Shown: positions 1-8,935 of the stretch, piece by piece
How positions within the stretch are numbered: the first letter of the stretch is position 1
Layout: each line of letters opens with the position of its first letter
Assembly: GCA_038230955.1 (NCBI GenBank)
Contig: JBBRMG010000002.1
Coordinates: 1 to 64,000, forward strand
Origin: JBBRMG01 sp038230955
GTDB taxonomy: Bacteria > Patescibacteriota > Doudnabacteria > UBA920
Reading direction: 5' to 3'
DNA length: 64,000 bases
Notes under the pieces: generated by a model
The model's database searches: none
What the model saw: only the letters and a program-made list of their open reading frames with translations
What the model was told of the DNA's origin: nothing
Position numbers and translations under genes: made by a program

Positions 1-3000
1 CTCTAATTTTTCATTTATATCGTTCAACTTAGCCTTATCAACCATATCCCCGGTGATGAATTCCGTATCCCCGCTGTCGGTAATGCGCATTTTGGAGAAC
101 ATTTGGCGACAGATAACTTCAATGTGCTTATCGTGAATTTGCTGACCCTGAGAGACATAAATGTCCTGGACTTCCTGGACGAGATACTTCTGAGCGGCCT
201 GGGCATCGCGCAATTCCATAATTTGCACTGGGTTTAGGTTCCCCTCAGTCAATGGCTGACCTTTGGTAACCAAATCCCCTTCTTTGACCAAAAGAGAGAA
301 GCTCCCAGGAATGACGTACTCTTTCAATTCATCACTTTCGTGAATAAGTTTCAACTTGCCATTTTGAATACGGGCGATACCGGCGGCTTTAGACTTTACC
401 GGCTTGCCTTCAGGATCCATAAACAATAAGTCATTATTAGCGACATGGGTGCCATCTTTAATCAAAGATTCGACATGACTGGCTAATTCGTATGTATCAG
501 TTTCAACGTCCTTACCTTCAACGTGAACAATCTGTTCTTTAGTGGGGGAAGTACTAATGGAAATTACGCCATCAATTTCAGCCACAGTGGCTTCACCTTT
601 TGGCTCACGCACTTCAAACAATTCTTCCACTCTAGGCAAACCTTGAGTAATATCTTTTCCAGCAGAAGCCGCACCACCAGTATGGAAAGTTCGCATGGTC
701 AACTGAGTTCCTGGCTCACCAATAGCTTGAGCGGCCACAATACCCACGGCAGCACCTAGCTCAACCATCTTATTGAAACCAAGATCATAACCATAACACA
801 GGCGGCAAATACCGCGCGTCAGCTTGCACTTCAGTACAGAACGACATTTCACTTCAGTAGCACCGGAATCGGCGATTAACTTCGCTTGAACCTCGTCTAT
901 GCCAAGATTCACTTCTGCTAATACGTTACCATCTGCGTCTTTAATCTTTTCTGCGGACACACGACCGAACAACCGACGATCAAACGATTGGTTCATCAAT
1001 TCTGATTCAGCTAAGGTAATAACATCGTATAATTTTGTACCACAATCCTCAGCGTTCACAACCACATCTTGGGCCACGTCCACTAAACGACGAGTCAAAT
1101 AACCAGCATCAGCCGTACGCAACGCAGTATCAGACATACCTTTACGTGAACCGTGAGTGGAGATGAAATACTCCAAAACACCAAGACCCTCTTTGAATCC
1201 GGACCGACATGGCAACTCAATAACATCACCAGCTGGGTTAACTACTAACCCTTTCATGCCCGACATCTGAGTTAACTGAGAAGCGGAGCCACGAGCGCCA
1301 GAAGTTACAATATAGTGTACCGATGTATGATCAACCACTGTTTGAACGACAGCTTTAGAAATCTTTTCAGAAGCTTCAGCCCATATTTCAATTACACGAC
1401 CATAGCGTTCATCTTCTGTCAGCAAACCTTCCCGATGCTGTTCATACACAGTTTGAACTTCAGTGTCAGCTTTTTCTAACAGCTCATACTTAATTTGAGG
1501 AATTGTCAGATCATCCATACCCCAAGAGATACCGGATTGTTTCATATAAGTGAAGCCGGTGCGCTTAATTTCATCAATCAGCTCGGCCGTTTTTTCATTA
1601 CCAAACATACGATAAGCTTCACGAACCAAAGATTGCAATTTCTTCTTGTCGAACGCTTCGTTCCGATAACCTAGCTCTGGTGGGACAACCTTATTGAAGA
1701 TAACCCGACCAACTGACGTTTCTATTATTTCAGCGCTATCAAGTCTTACCTTGATGATTGCTTGAATGTCTACATACCCATTTTTGTAAGCCATAATAGC
1801 TTCATCAGCATCAGTGAAAATTTTCCCTTCCCCTTTAGCTCCTTCTTTAGTCTTAGTAATATAGTAACACCCTACAACAACGTCTTTGTCAGGGGTCATA
1901 ACCGGATCACCGGATGCAGGCTTGAGCAAATTATGAGCGGACACCATAATTTCGCGAGCTTCTTTCTGGGCGGCTTCGGTCAACGGAACGTGGACGGCCA
2001 TTTGGTCACCATCAAAGTCAGCATTGAATGCAGCACATACCATAGGGTGAAGCTGAATCGCTTTGCCTTCAATTAGTACCGGTTGGAAAGCTTGGAATCC
2101 CAAACGATGCAAAGTTGGCGCACGGTTTAATAGAACGTAATGGTCTTTGGTTACTTCTTCCAGAATATCGTAAACCTCAGTGCGACCTTGCTCAATTAAC
2201 CGGTTGGCGGAACGAACATTATGGGCGTACTCGCGCAAAATCAATTTAGAAATAACAAATGGTTTGAACAACTCCAAGGCCATCGCTTTAGGCAACCCAC
2301 ACTGGTGTAGTTTCAAATGAGGACCCACAACAATAACGGAACGACCAGAGTAGTCGACGCGCTTACCGAGCAAGTTTTGGCGGAACCGACCCTGTTTGCC
2401 TTTCAGCATATCAGCTAGGGAACGTAGTTTGCGTTTCTGACCAGTAGAAGCAGTAACCTCTTTGCCATGACGAACCGAGTTATCGATTAACGCATCAACT
2501 GCTTCCTGTAACATACGCTTTTCGTTGCGAGTAATAACTTCAGGAGCTTTAATCTCCAAAAGTTTCTTTAACCGATTATTACGATTAATAACACGGCGAT
2601 ACAAATCATTTAAATCGGATGCAGCAAAACGACCACCATCCAATTGAACCATTGGTCGCAGGTCTGGTGGAATAACTGGCAGATATGAAATGAGCATCCA
2701 TTCTGGACGTAATCCAGTTTTAACGAAAGCTTTCACTAACTTCACGCGGCGCAGTAATTTCTTGGCATTCATCCCTTCAGCAGTTTTCAGCTGACTTTCC
2801 AAATCTTGAGCTAACTCTTCCATGTTGATTTGTTCAAGTAAAGTTTTCAAAGCTTCAGCACCAATACCGGCAGTGAATACTGGACCGTACTTCAATGACA
2901 AGTCACGGTAAGCCAACTCAGAAATAATAGTCATCTTTTTTATGCTCTTCAGTTCAGAGCGAGCTTGATCACGGATATCTTCCAGACTAGCCACTTCCTT

Positions 3001-3630
3001 AGCCCACAAATCTTTCATTGTGGTAATTTCAGCATCAATCCGAGCAGCAGCTACATCTGGGTCAACAGCTTTGCCTTTGCCAGTTGAAGCATGACCAGCA
3101 GAGGATCGAGTTTTCCCAATAAGTAATTCATAACGGGTTTCAATCTCTTTTTTCTTGGTCTTGAATTCGCCTTCAATCTGCTCTAAAGTAGCGACGCGGG
3201 CATCTTCGTCGACGCTCATAATAATGTATGATGCAAAATAAACGAGACGTTCTAATTCTTGAACACCGAGATCTAAGATTAAGCCTAAGCGGGAGGGCAC
3301 ACTGCGCAGGAACCAAATATGCGCTACTGGAACGGCCAAAGTAATATGGCCCATGCGTTCGCGACGAACACTGGATTTAGTGACTTCAACGCCACACTTA
3401 TCACAGACGATATTTTTGTAACGAATGCGCTTGTACTTGCCACAGTAACATTCCCAGTCCTTAATAGGACCAAAAATCTTTTCGTCGAACAAGCCATCCT
3501 TTTCCGGACGCTGAGTCCGATAGTTAATAGTTTCAGGTTTGGTCACTTCCCCATGAGACCATTCCAAAATGGTATCGGGAGAAGCTAGTTTAATTTTTAC
3601 GCCTTTAAATTCTTCGGTTTGTGTAAACAT
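1..3630 (-). CDS. rpoC: DNA-directed RNA polymerase subunit beta' (C-terminal end outside window)
   Basis: Catalytic largest subunit of RNA polymerase. The frame starts at ATG 3630 and stays open to base 1, so 1210 codons are seen and the C-terminus lies beyond the left edge. Visible hallmarks: the N-terminal zinc site (Cys61, Cys63, Cys76, Cys79, coded near 3393-3450), the Mg-binding active-site motif NADFDGDQM (bases 1999-2028, about residue 535-543), and the second zinc-site segment with KCRSVLKC and ICRLC (bases 781-852, about residue 926-949). The gene follows rpoB by 37 nt on the same strand and no clear ribosome-binding site is seen between them, so rpoBC is one operon. Several open frames lie on the opposite strand but have no support of their own. 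Confidence 0.98.
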   Translation of the reverse strand, partial: MFTQTEEFKGVKIKLASPDTILEWSHGEVTKPETINYRTQRPEKDGLFDEKIFGPIKDWECYCGKYKRIRYKNIVCDKCGVEVTKSSVRRERMGHITLAVPVAHIWFLRSVPSRLGLILDLGVQELERLVYFASYIIMSVDEDARVATLEQIEGEFKTKKKEIETRYELLIGKTRSSAGHASTGKGKAVDPDVAAARIDAEITTMKDLWAKEVASLEDIRDQARSELKSIKKMTIISELAYRDLSLKYGPVFTAGIGAEALKTLLEQINMEELAQDLESQLKTAEGMNAKKLLRRVKLVKAFVKTGLRPEWMLISYLPVIPPDLRPMVQLDGGRFAASDLNDLYRRVINRNNRLKKLLEIKAPEVITRNEKRMLQEAVDALIDNSVRHGKEVTASTGQKRKLRSLADMLKGKQGRFRQNLLGKRVDYSGRSVIVVGPHLKLHQCGLPKAMALELFKPFVISKLILREYAHNVRSANRLIEQGRTEVYDILEEVTKDHYVLLNRAPTLHRLGFQAFQPVLIEGKAIQLHPMVCAAFNADFDGDQMAVHVPLTEAAQKEAREIMVSAHNLLKPASGDPVMTPDKDVVVGCYYITKTKEGAKGEGKIFTDADEAIMAYKNGYVDIQAIIKVRLDSAEIIETSVGRVIFNKVVPPELGYRNEAFDKKKLQSLVREAYRMFGNEKTAELIDEIKRTGFTYMKQSGISWGMDDLTIPQIKYELLEKADTEVQTVYEQHREGLLTEDERYGRVIEIWAEASEKISKAVVQTVVDHTSVHYIVTSGARGSASQLTQMSGMKGLVVNPAGDVIELPCRSGFKEGLGVLEYFISTHGSRKGMSDTALRTADAGYLTRRLVDVAQDVVVNAEDCGTKLYDVITLAESELMNQSFDRRLFGRVSAEKIKDADGNVLAEVNLGIDEVQAKLIADSGATEVKCRSVLKCKLTRGICRLCYGYDLGFNKMVELGAAVGIVAAQAIGEPGTQLTMRTFHTGGAASAGKDITQGLPRVEELFEVREPKGEATVAEIDGVISISTSPTKEQIVHVEGKDVETDTYELASHVESLIKDGTHVANNDLLFMDPEGKPVKSKAAGIARIQNGKLKLIHESDELKEYVIPGSFSLLVKEGDLVTKGQPLTEGNLNPVQIMELRDAQAAQKYLVQEVQDIYVSQGQQIHDKHIEVICRQMFSKMRITDSGDTEFITGDMVDKAKLNDINEKLE

Positions 3631-3667
3631 AGAGTTATATAGTGTGAATGAAAGAAAATTGGTTTAG

Positions 3668-6600
3668 CTATTTCGCCTTTTCTTTCTTTTTCTTCTTGTC
3701 CAATGCCTTGCGATCTTCTTCATCGAACAAGGTCATTGGGTTAACTTCTGCCACTACTGGGAGGGGTTCGTCGACCACGGTCGCCCCTGCGGCTTCACCG
3801 GAAATAATTTGTCCGGCTCCACCAATCAGTTCTACATCTAGACCTAAGCTTTGTAATTCTTTAACTAATACACGGAACGATTCAGGGATGTTCGGTTTCT
3901 TAATCATTTCGCCTTTCACGATCGCTTCGTATGTTTTACTCCGTCCGACAACGTCATCAGACTTAATCGTTAACATTTCTTGTAGCGTATGAGCGGCACC
4001 GTAACCTTCCAAAGCCCATACTTCCATTTCACCGAAACGCTGGCCACCAAATTGAGCTTTACCACCCAGCGGTTGCTGAGTAATAAGAGAGTACGGTCCA
4101 GTAGAACGAGCGTGCATCTTGTCGTCTACTAAGTGATGCAGTTTCAACATGTAAGCCACACCAACAGTAACCGGCTTGTCGAACGCTTCACCGGTCTTAC
4201 CGTCATGCAATACAACTTTACCGTTTGTCGGAATTCCGGCCTTTTCTAATTCCGCTTTAATCTGAGTTTCCGTGATACCATCAAGAACCGGTGTAGCAAC
4301 TTTATAACCAAGCTTGTGAGCAGCAAAGCCCATATGGGTTTCTAGCACCTGACCCAAGTTCATACGAGACACAATACCAAGTGGGTTCAAAACAATATCT
4401 ACTGGGGTACCGTCAGCCATAAATGGCATGTCTTCTACTGGGATAATACGGGAGATAACCCCTTTGTTACCGTGACGGCCAGCCATTTTATCACCAACCT
4501 GAATTTTACGAAGCACGGCAATGGAAACTTGAATAGAACGGATAACACCGGACTGCAACTTGTCGCCTTGGTCACGATTGAATTCGCGGATCTGAACAAC
4601 TTTCCCGTATTCACCATGAGGCAAGTTCAAAGAAGTGTCTTTTACATCTCGAGACTTTTCACCGAAAATAACACGCAACAGTTTTTCTTCAGCAGTCAAA
4701 TCGGTTTCACCCTTAGGAGTAATTTTACCTACCAAAATGTCACCGGCTTTGACCTGAGCACCAATGCGAACGACACCGGTTTCATCAAGGTTCTTCAATT
4801 TTTCTTCACCAATGTTTGGGATGTCGCGAGTGACAACTTCCGGACCCAACTTGGTGTCGCGAATATCAATTTTAAAATCTTCAATATGGACAGAACTATA
4901 CATGTCATCTTGTACTAAGCGAGAAGACAACAAAATAGCGTCTTCATAGTTACCGCCTTCCCAAGACAGGAAAGCAATTAATACGTTTTGGCCTAGAGCC
5001 AGTTCGCCATTTTCTGTTGATGTTCCATCAGCCAACACATCGCCGGCTTTTACTTTTTGGCCGCGGTCAACTCGAGCCAGCTGATTGATAGCTGTTCCGC
5101 TGTTGGTACGAATGAATTTGAGTAACGGATAGTCTTTCTTTTTGCCGGAATCGAATTGCACGGAAATCTTATCACCGGCGACAGCTGTGACTTCACCATC
5201 TTCGTCAGACACAATCACCTGACCGGAATCACGAGCGGCTTTAGCTTCCATACCGGTGCCAATAATCGGAGCTCTGGGAACAATGCAAGAAACGGCTTGG
5301 CGTTGCATGTTCGATCCCATCAAAGCACGGTTAGCATCATCGTGCTCCAAGAACGGAATTAACGAAGTGGTAACGGAAATGATTTGCTTTGGTGAAATGT
5401 CGACACAGTCGATGCCTTCAGTTTCAGCAATAGTCGGCACACCGTGGACCCGAATGGATTCACGTTCTCTCAGGAAGTAGCCTTTTTCATCCAACTCAAT
5501 GTTCGCCTGACCAATAGTCAGTCTTTCTTCTTCGTAGGCATCGAGGTATTCAATCTTTTTTGTCAGATGAGTCTTAATGCGAATTTCTGCCAAATCCTGT
5601 ATGCTGTGAAGTTTCTTGGCATCAACTTCGGTCATGTGAGAGCCAGCTGTAACCACAACATTGCCCTTATCATCTTTTACATCATAGAGGGCAATTTCAC
5701 CGACTGCATCTTTGCCGTCGTTCTTGGCATTCTTCTTGGCCATGCGGTATGGAGTTTCGATAAAACCGAAGTCATTCAAGCGGGCATAAGTAGCTAAGTG
5801 GGCAACCAAACCAATGTTTGGTCCTTCAGGTGTTGTAATTGGGCAAAGACGACCGTAGTGAGACCGATGTACGTCACGCACTTCGAATCCGGCACGCTCA
5901 CGAGACAAACCACCAGGACCCATGGCAGACAAACGGCGCTTGTGCTCTAGTTCAGCCAACGGATTGGTCTGATCCATAAACTGAGACAACTGAGATGAAG
6001 AGAAAAATTCCTGCATGGCTGCAACAATCGGGCGGATGTGAATTAACTGAGCCGGAGTAACTGTATCGAGGTCAGCTAAGGACATGCGGTCTTTGGCGAT
6101 GCGGGACATACGAGCTAAACCAACACGGTAGCGAGTCTGAATAAGTTCACCGACAGCACGAACGCGACGGTTAGCTAAATGGTCAATGTCATCAGCAGGA
6201 GCTTGCTCGTTGTTTAGTCGGATAATTTCTTTGACCACAGCGGTCATATCTTCTAGGGTCAAAATGCGAGAGTCAGTGTCGTGGTCGTAATTAGAGCGCT
6301 GGTTGAATTTGTAACGGCCAACTTCAGAAAGATCGTACCGTTCAAAGTTGAAGAACATAGCGCTAATTAACGAACGAGCGTTATCAACAGTTGCCAAATC
6401 ACCCGGACGAATTCTTTTATATACTTCTTTAAATCCTTCATCAGCATTTGTACTCGGATCTTTTTCTAGAGTGGCGGCAATGTAACGCACATCAGGGTTG
6501 GTGTCGAACTCTTTGAAAGCGGCCATGATCTCATCATTAGTAGACAAACCGAACACACGCAGTAAGGCAGTAATAGGGATACGGCGTTTGCGGTCAATTT

Positions 6601-7171
6601 TTACACCAATGACATTGGAATTGTCAGTGTCCAGCTCTAACCAAGCTCCACGGTTTGGGACAATCTTTGCCCCGTAAACATTTTTGCCACGCGAAAACTC
6701 CGATGTGTAAAACACACCGGGAGATTTGATCAACTGAGATACGACAACGCGCTCCACACCATTGATAACAAATGTGCCGCGGTTAGTCATCAGGGGGAAA
6801 TCGCCGAAGTAAACGTCCTGAGTCTTGGTCTTGCCTGTAACTTTGTTAACTAATTTGGCAGATACATACAACGGTGCTTCGTATGTAGTATTGCGCTCGC
6901 GTGACGTATTTTCATCATACTTTGGTTTGTCGAAAAAATAATCGCCAAATGTTAATTCTAAATTCTTGCCCGTAAAATCTTTAATCGGATTAATTTCGGA
7001 CAACAGCTCCTTTAAACCCTTTTCAAAAAACCACTTGTACGAATTGAGTTGAATCTCAATAAGATTTGGCAACTGAGCTGTCTCATGCTGCTTGGTAAAG
7101 AATTTGCGCGGGCTAATTGATGTGGCTGGAGACACAACAACACTGGCGTCTGACTTTGCCTTGGATGACAT
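3668..7171 (-). CDS. rpoB: DNA-directed RNA polymerase subunit beta
   Basis: Second large RNA polymerase subunit, forming the catalytic cleft together with the RpoC product encoded just downstream. Family motifs are intact: GDKMAGRHGNKG (bases 4461-4495, about residue 892) and, near the C-terminus, RFGEMEVWALEGYGAAHTLQ. I chose ATG 7171 (MSSKAKSD...) because a GGGGAAG stretch lies about 11 nt upstream. An in-frame ATG at 7210 would add 13 poorly conserved residues (MRTAVCAQ...) and has no Shine-Dalgarno sequence. The C-terminus ends in a lysine-rich tail. A promoter at 7432-7459 and a terminator-like hairpin in the roughly 250-nt leader suggest the operon may be attenuated. Confidence 0.97.
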   Translation of the reverse strand: MSSKAKSDASVVVSPATSISPRKFFTKQHETAQLPNLIEIQLNSYKWFFEKGLKELLSEINPIKDFTGKNLELTFGDYFFDKPKYDENTSRERNTTYEAPLYVSAKLVNKVTGKTKTQDVYFGDFPLMTNRGTFVINGVERVVVSQLIKSPGVFYTSEFSRGKNVYGAKIVPNRGAWLELDTDNSNVIGVKIDRKRRIPITALLRVFGLSTNDEIMAAFKEFDTNPDVRYIAATLEKDPSTNADEGFKEVYKRIRPGDLATVDNARSLISAMFFNFERYDLSEVGRYKFNQRSNYDHDTDSRILTLEDMTAVVKEIIRLNNEQAPADDIDHLANRRVRAVGELIQTRYRVGLARMSRIAKDRMSLADLDTVTPAQLIHIRPIVAAMQEFFSSSQLSQFMDQTNPLAELEHKRRLSAMGPGGLSRERAGFEVRDVHRSHYGRLCPITTPEGPNIGLVAHLATYARLNDFGFIETPYRMAKKNAKNDGKDAVGEIALYDVKDDKGNVVVTAGSHMTEVDAKKLHSIQDLAEIRIKTHLTKKIEYLDAYEEERLTIGQANIELDEKGYFLRERESIRVHGVPTIAETEGIDCVDISPKQIISVTTSLIPFLEHDDANRALMGSNMQRQAVSCIVPRAPIIGTGMEAKAARDSGQVIVSDEDGEVTAVAGDKISVQFDSGKKKDYPLLKFIRTNSGTAINQLARVDRGQKVKAGDVLADGTSTENGELALGQNVLIAFLSWEGGNYEDAILLSSRLVQDDMYSSVHIEDFKIDIRDTKLGPEVVTRDIPNIGEEKLKNLDETGVVRIGAQVKAGDILVGKITPKGETDLTAEEKLLRVIFGEKSRDVKDTSLNLPHGEYGKVVQIREFNRDQGDKLQSGVIRSIQVSIAVLRKIQVGDKMAGRHGNKGVISRIIPVEDMPFMADGTPVDIVLNPLGIVSRMNLGQVLETHMGFAAHKLGYKVATPVLDGITETQIKAELEKAGIPTNGKVVLHDGKTGEAFDKPVTVGVAYMLKLHHLVDDKMHARSTGPYSLITQQPLGGKAQFGGQRFGEMEVWALEGYGAAHTLQEMLTIKSDDVVGRSKTYEAIVKGEMIKKPNIPESFRVLVKELQSLGLDVELIGGAGQIISGEAAGATVVDEPLPVVAEVNPMTLFDEEDRKALDKKKKKEKAK

Positions 7172-7347
7172 GCGAGTACACTTCCCCTGTGCGCACACGG
7201 CTGTACGCATTGGCTTAATTATGTAATTTTACTTCAAAAGTACTTTGAAATTTTGATTTTGAAAAAACTCGGAGAACCAAAAACACGATTGTGCGATATA
7301 AAAAAGGTGTAAATAAGCGGGGTTTTTCCAGCAACGTTCTTGAATAC

Positions 7348-7388
7348 AAAAAAATGCATCCCTCCTTGCATACGCAAAAAAGGGAGGC
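7348..7388 (-). terminator. Terminator-like hairpin in the rpoBC leader
   Basis: Read on the minus strand, CCTCC (7383-7387) pairs with GGAGG (7361-7365). An inner TTGC/GCAA pairing can stack inside it, and the hairpin is followed by a short linker and seven T (A-run 7348-7354 on plus). It lies between the rpoBC promoter (7432-7459) and the rpoB start, so it is either a leader attenuator or a weak terminator. The stem has a bulge, so strength is uncertain. Confidence 0.5.
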
Positions 7389-7431
7389 TTTAGAATTAGC
7401 CTTATTTTCCTATGAGATTGTGCACAAATTC

Positions 7432-7459
7432 ATTCTAGCAGTCAAGAAAAACTTGTCAA
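7432..7459 (-). promoter_or_regulatory. Promoter for rpoBC
   Basis: On the minus strand TTGACA (7454-7459) and TAGAAT (7432-7437) are separated by 16 nt. This is near-consensus for the housekeeping sigma factor. The predicted start near 7425 gives a leader of about 250 nt before rpoB. Confidence 0.75.
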
Positions 7460-7525
7460 GTTTATTTCTGCTGAAAACAAGAACAAGTACATTAACCTCT
7501 TAAACAAAGGGGTTTATCGTTATAG

Positions 7526-7626
7526 CCTATCCCTGTGTGTCCTAGGAAACTAGCGCTCCATTCTCTGCGCCCTACGGGCTAGCTCATGGTCGCTTAATAG
7601 TTTCTTTCGGACATCACAGGGATAGG
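7526..7626 (+). repeat. Nested-hairpin repeat, copy 1
   Basis: A 101-nt inverted repeat. The outer arms CCTATCCCTGTG and CACAGGGATAGG are perfectly complementary and extend inward through TGTCC/GGACA. Inside (7546-7604) is the conserved core: GAAACTA then GCGCTC on the left, TCGCTTAATAGTTTC on the right, around a GCCC-TAC-GGGC inner hairpin. The core is shared with copies at 7661, 17653 and 43681; the outer arms are not. No T-run follows, so this copy is not an obvious terminator. An 18-20-nt sequence beginning TTAAACAA precedes it (7500-7518) and recurs before copy 2 (7641-7660). Confidence 0.8.
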
Positions 7627-7660
7627 CACAGATAGACCCTTTAAACAAGGAGGATTTATC

Positions 7661-7762
7661 CATCTGTACTGTATACCACAAATAAACTATTGAGCGAATA
7701 AGTTGCTAGCCGAAGGCGCAGCAACTCGAGCGATTAGTTTATGGGGGTATACAGTACAGATG
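7661..7762 (-). repeat. Nested-hairpin repeat, copy 2
   Basis: A 102-nt inverted repeat with perfect 17-bp outer arms (CATCTGTACTGTATACC at 7661-7677 and its complement at 7746-7762). On the minus strand the core (7684-7740) reads AAACTAATCGCTCGAGTTG, a small GCC-TTC-GGC hairpin, AGCAACT and TTCGCTCAATAGTTT. It is almost identical to copy 3 at 43702-43769. It lies about 30 nt past the stop codon of the minus-strand gene at 7793-8272, in that gene's orientation. Confidence 0.85.
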
Positions 7763-7792
7763 CACACATAAAAAACCCTTATTCAAAGACAA

Positions 7793-8272
7793 TTATTCTA
7801 TAATATCCCCCATTGGGTAGCCACTGACATCAATACTCCACAGAACCATATTCTTCTTTTTATAGCGCCAGTAAGCAGCGGGGGTGGCTAATCCTCGCTT
7901 TTCTCCCTGTTTTCCTATTAAATACACAGTCCTATGATCCAAAATGTCCAGAACCAAGCTACCAGGTTTAGCCCTCTTAGTGGGTCCTTCTACTAATTGC
8001 TTATCTGCTTCATTTGCGGCCACAATCCGAGAAAGCCTATAGTTATAAGTTAAAAACTCATTCAAACTGGCAAATCCCTGCTTATACCCTTTGCCTACCA
8101 GAAATATAGTCGGACCACTCCGCACCAAAGTACTCGGTTTATGCGGAAAAGTCGACGTAGTCTGGGCTTGGACTAGTCGCGGCAGATATAAGACTGCGGT
8201 TAGAGCTACAGAGGCGAGCCCAGCTACCAATCCCATAGCCCCAAGCACTAATCTATATCTTAATTTATTCAT
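7793..8272 (-). CDS. Membrane-anchored protein with two short surface repeats, function unknown
   Basis: About 159 residues from ATG 8272 (MNKLRYRLVL...). I preferred this start to 8347 because it places a hydrophobic signal-anchor helix at residues 8-35. After the helix come two related segments: one with LVRSGPTIFLVGKGYKQGF followed by LNEFL, the second with SLVLDILDHRTVYLIGKQG followed by ATPAAYW. The pattern is a short Val-Tyr-Leu-Ile strand, a basic turn, then a hydrophobic helix; I have the impression of seeing it in exported proteins of candidate-phyla bacteria but cannot name a domain. It is probably exposed outside the membrane. It is divergent from ruvA, and nested-hairpin copy 2 lies just downstream. 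Confidence 0.7.
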   Translation of the reverse strand: MNKLRYRLVLGAMGLVAGLASVALTAVLYLPRLVQAQTTSTFPHKPSTLVRSGPTIFLVGKGYKQGFASLNEFLTYNYRLSRIVAANEADKQLVEGPTKRAKPGSLVLDILDHRTVYLIGKQGEKRGLATPAAYWRYKKKNMVLWSIDVSGYPMGDIIE

Positions 8273-8355
8273 AAGCAAACTTGTTAATGACTTTCTCAGG
8301 ATAACAAAGCATGGGTGAATAAACGCTAAAGAAAAGCTCAATTGCAACTAAAAAA

Positions 8356-8364
8356 TGCTATACT
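8356..8364 (+). promoter_or_regulatory. Extended -10 promoter of ruvA
   Basis: TGC directly precedes TATACT (8359-8364), an extended -10 box. Only 7 nt separate it from ATG 8372, so transcription would start at or next to the start codon and the mRNA would be leaderless. No good -35 is seen. Confidence 0.5.
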
Positions 8365-8371
8365 ACAGCAT

Positions 8372-8929
8372 ATGATTGCTTTTTTACGGGGAATTATCCT
8401 TCAAAAGACTCTGACTTTCCTAATAGTAGAGCGGAATGACATTGGTTATAAAGTATTTGTTACCCCGGAACTATTAGATCACCCAATCGGAGCCGAAGTT
8501 CAGCTCTATACTTACTTGAAAACGTCTGATGACGGGCAGACCCTATTTGGCATGCCTGACTTCCCTACTCTTCAATTCTTTGAACTTCTGATTACGGTAA
8601 CTAGCGTTGGTCCCAAAATGGCTATTACAATTGTGTCCGCAGCCAAGCTCGATGTCCTCCAACAAGCAATTGCCAGCGGAGATGCGGGGATCTTTACTCG
8701 TATGTCTGGTGTTGGCAATAAAACAGCGGAACGCATTATCCTTGAACTTAAAAATAAAATGAATGTTGGACTAGGCACAACATCTAGCGGCGGTACTGAC
8801 TTATTCGACGCATTGCTCTCGCTTGGCTACAACCCACGAGAGGCTCGGGAAGTCTTGCCAAAAATAGATACCACTGCTGACACCCAGGAACAATTGAAGC
8901 AAGCTCTAAAACTTATTTCTCATAGCTAA
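8372..8929 (+). CDS. ruvA: Holliday junction DNA helicase subunit RuvA
   Basis: 185 residues from ATG 8372 (MIAFLRGII...), the usual RuvA N-terminus; the upstream ATG at 8342 adds unrelated residues. RuvA binds four-way junctions as a tetramer and loads RuvB (encoded at 32923) for branch migration; RuvC is encoded at 48665. The three expected parts are visible: an N-terminal OB-fold (to about residue 62), helix-hairpin-helix segments (SVGPKMAITIV and GVGNKTAERII) and a C-terminal RuvB-contact domain (DALLSLGYNPREAREVLPKI). It leads a compact group with the two cell-wall genes that follow (6-nt gap). The start is probably leaderless. Confidence 0.95.
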   Translation: MIAFLRGIILQKTLTFLIVERNDIGYKVFVTPELLDHPIGAEVQLYTYLKTSDDGQTLFGMPDFPTLQFFELLITVTSVGPKMAITIVSAAKLDVLQQAIASGDAGIFTRMSGVGNKTAERIILELKNKMNVGLGTTSSGGTDLFDALLSLGYNPREAREVLPKIDTTADTQEQLKQALKLISHS

Positions 8930-8935
8930 TATTTT

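Noticed and set aside
523..3588. Open frames on the strand opposite rpoC
   Set aside because: They mirror the conserved rpoC coding sequence, have no ribosome-binding sites or family features, and are normal antisense shadows.
7291..7503. 70-codon plus-strand frame
   Set aside because: It covers the rpoBC promoter and leader, is low complexity, and has no start signal.
7526..7762. CRISPR array or insertion sequence
   Set aside because: No direct repeats with regular unique spacers and no transposase frame; the repeats are nested palindromes.
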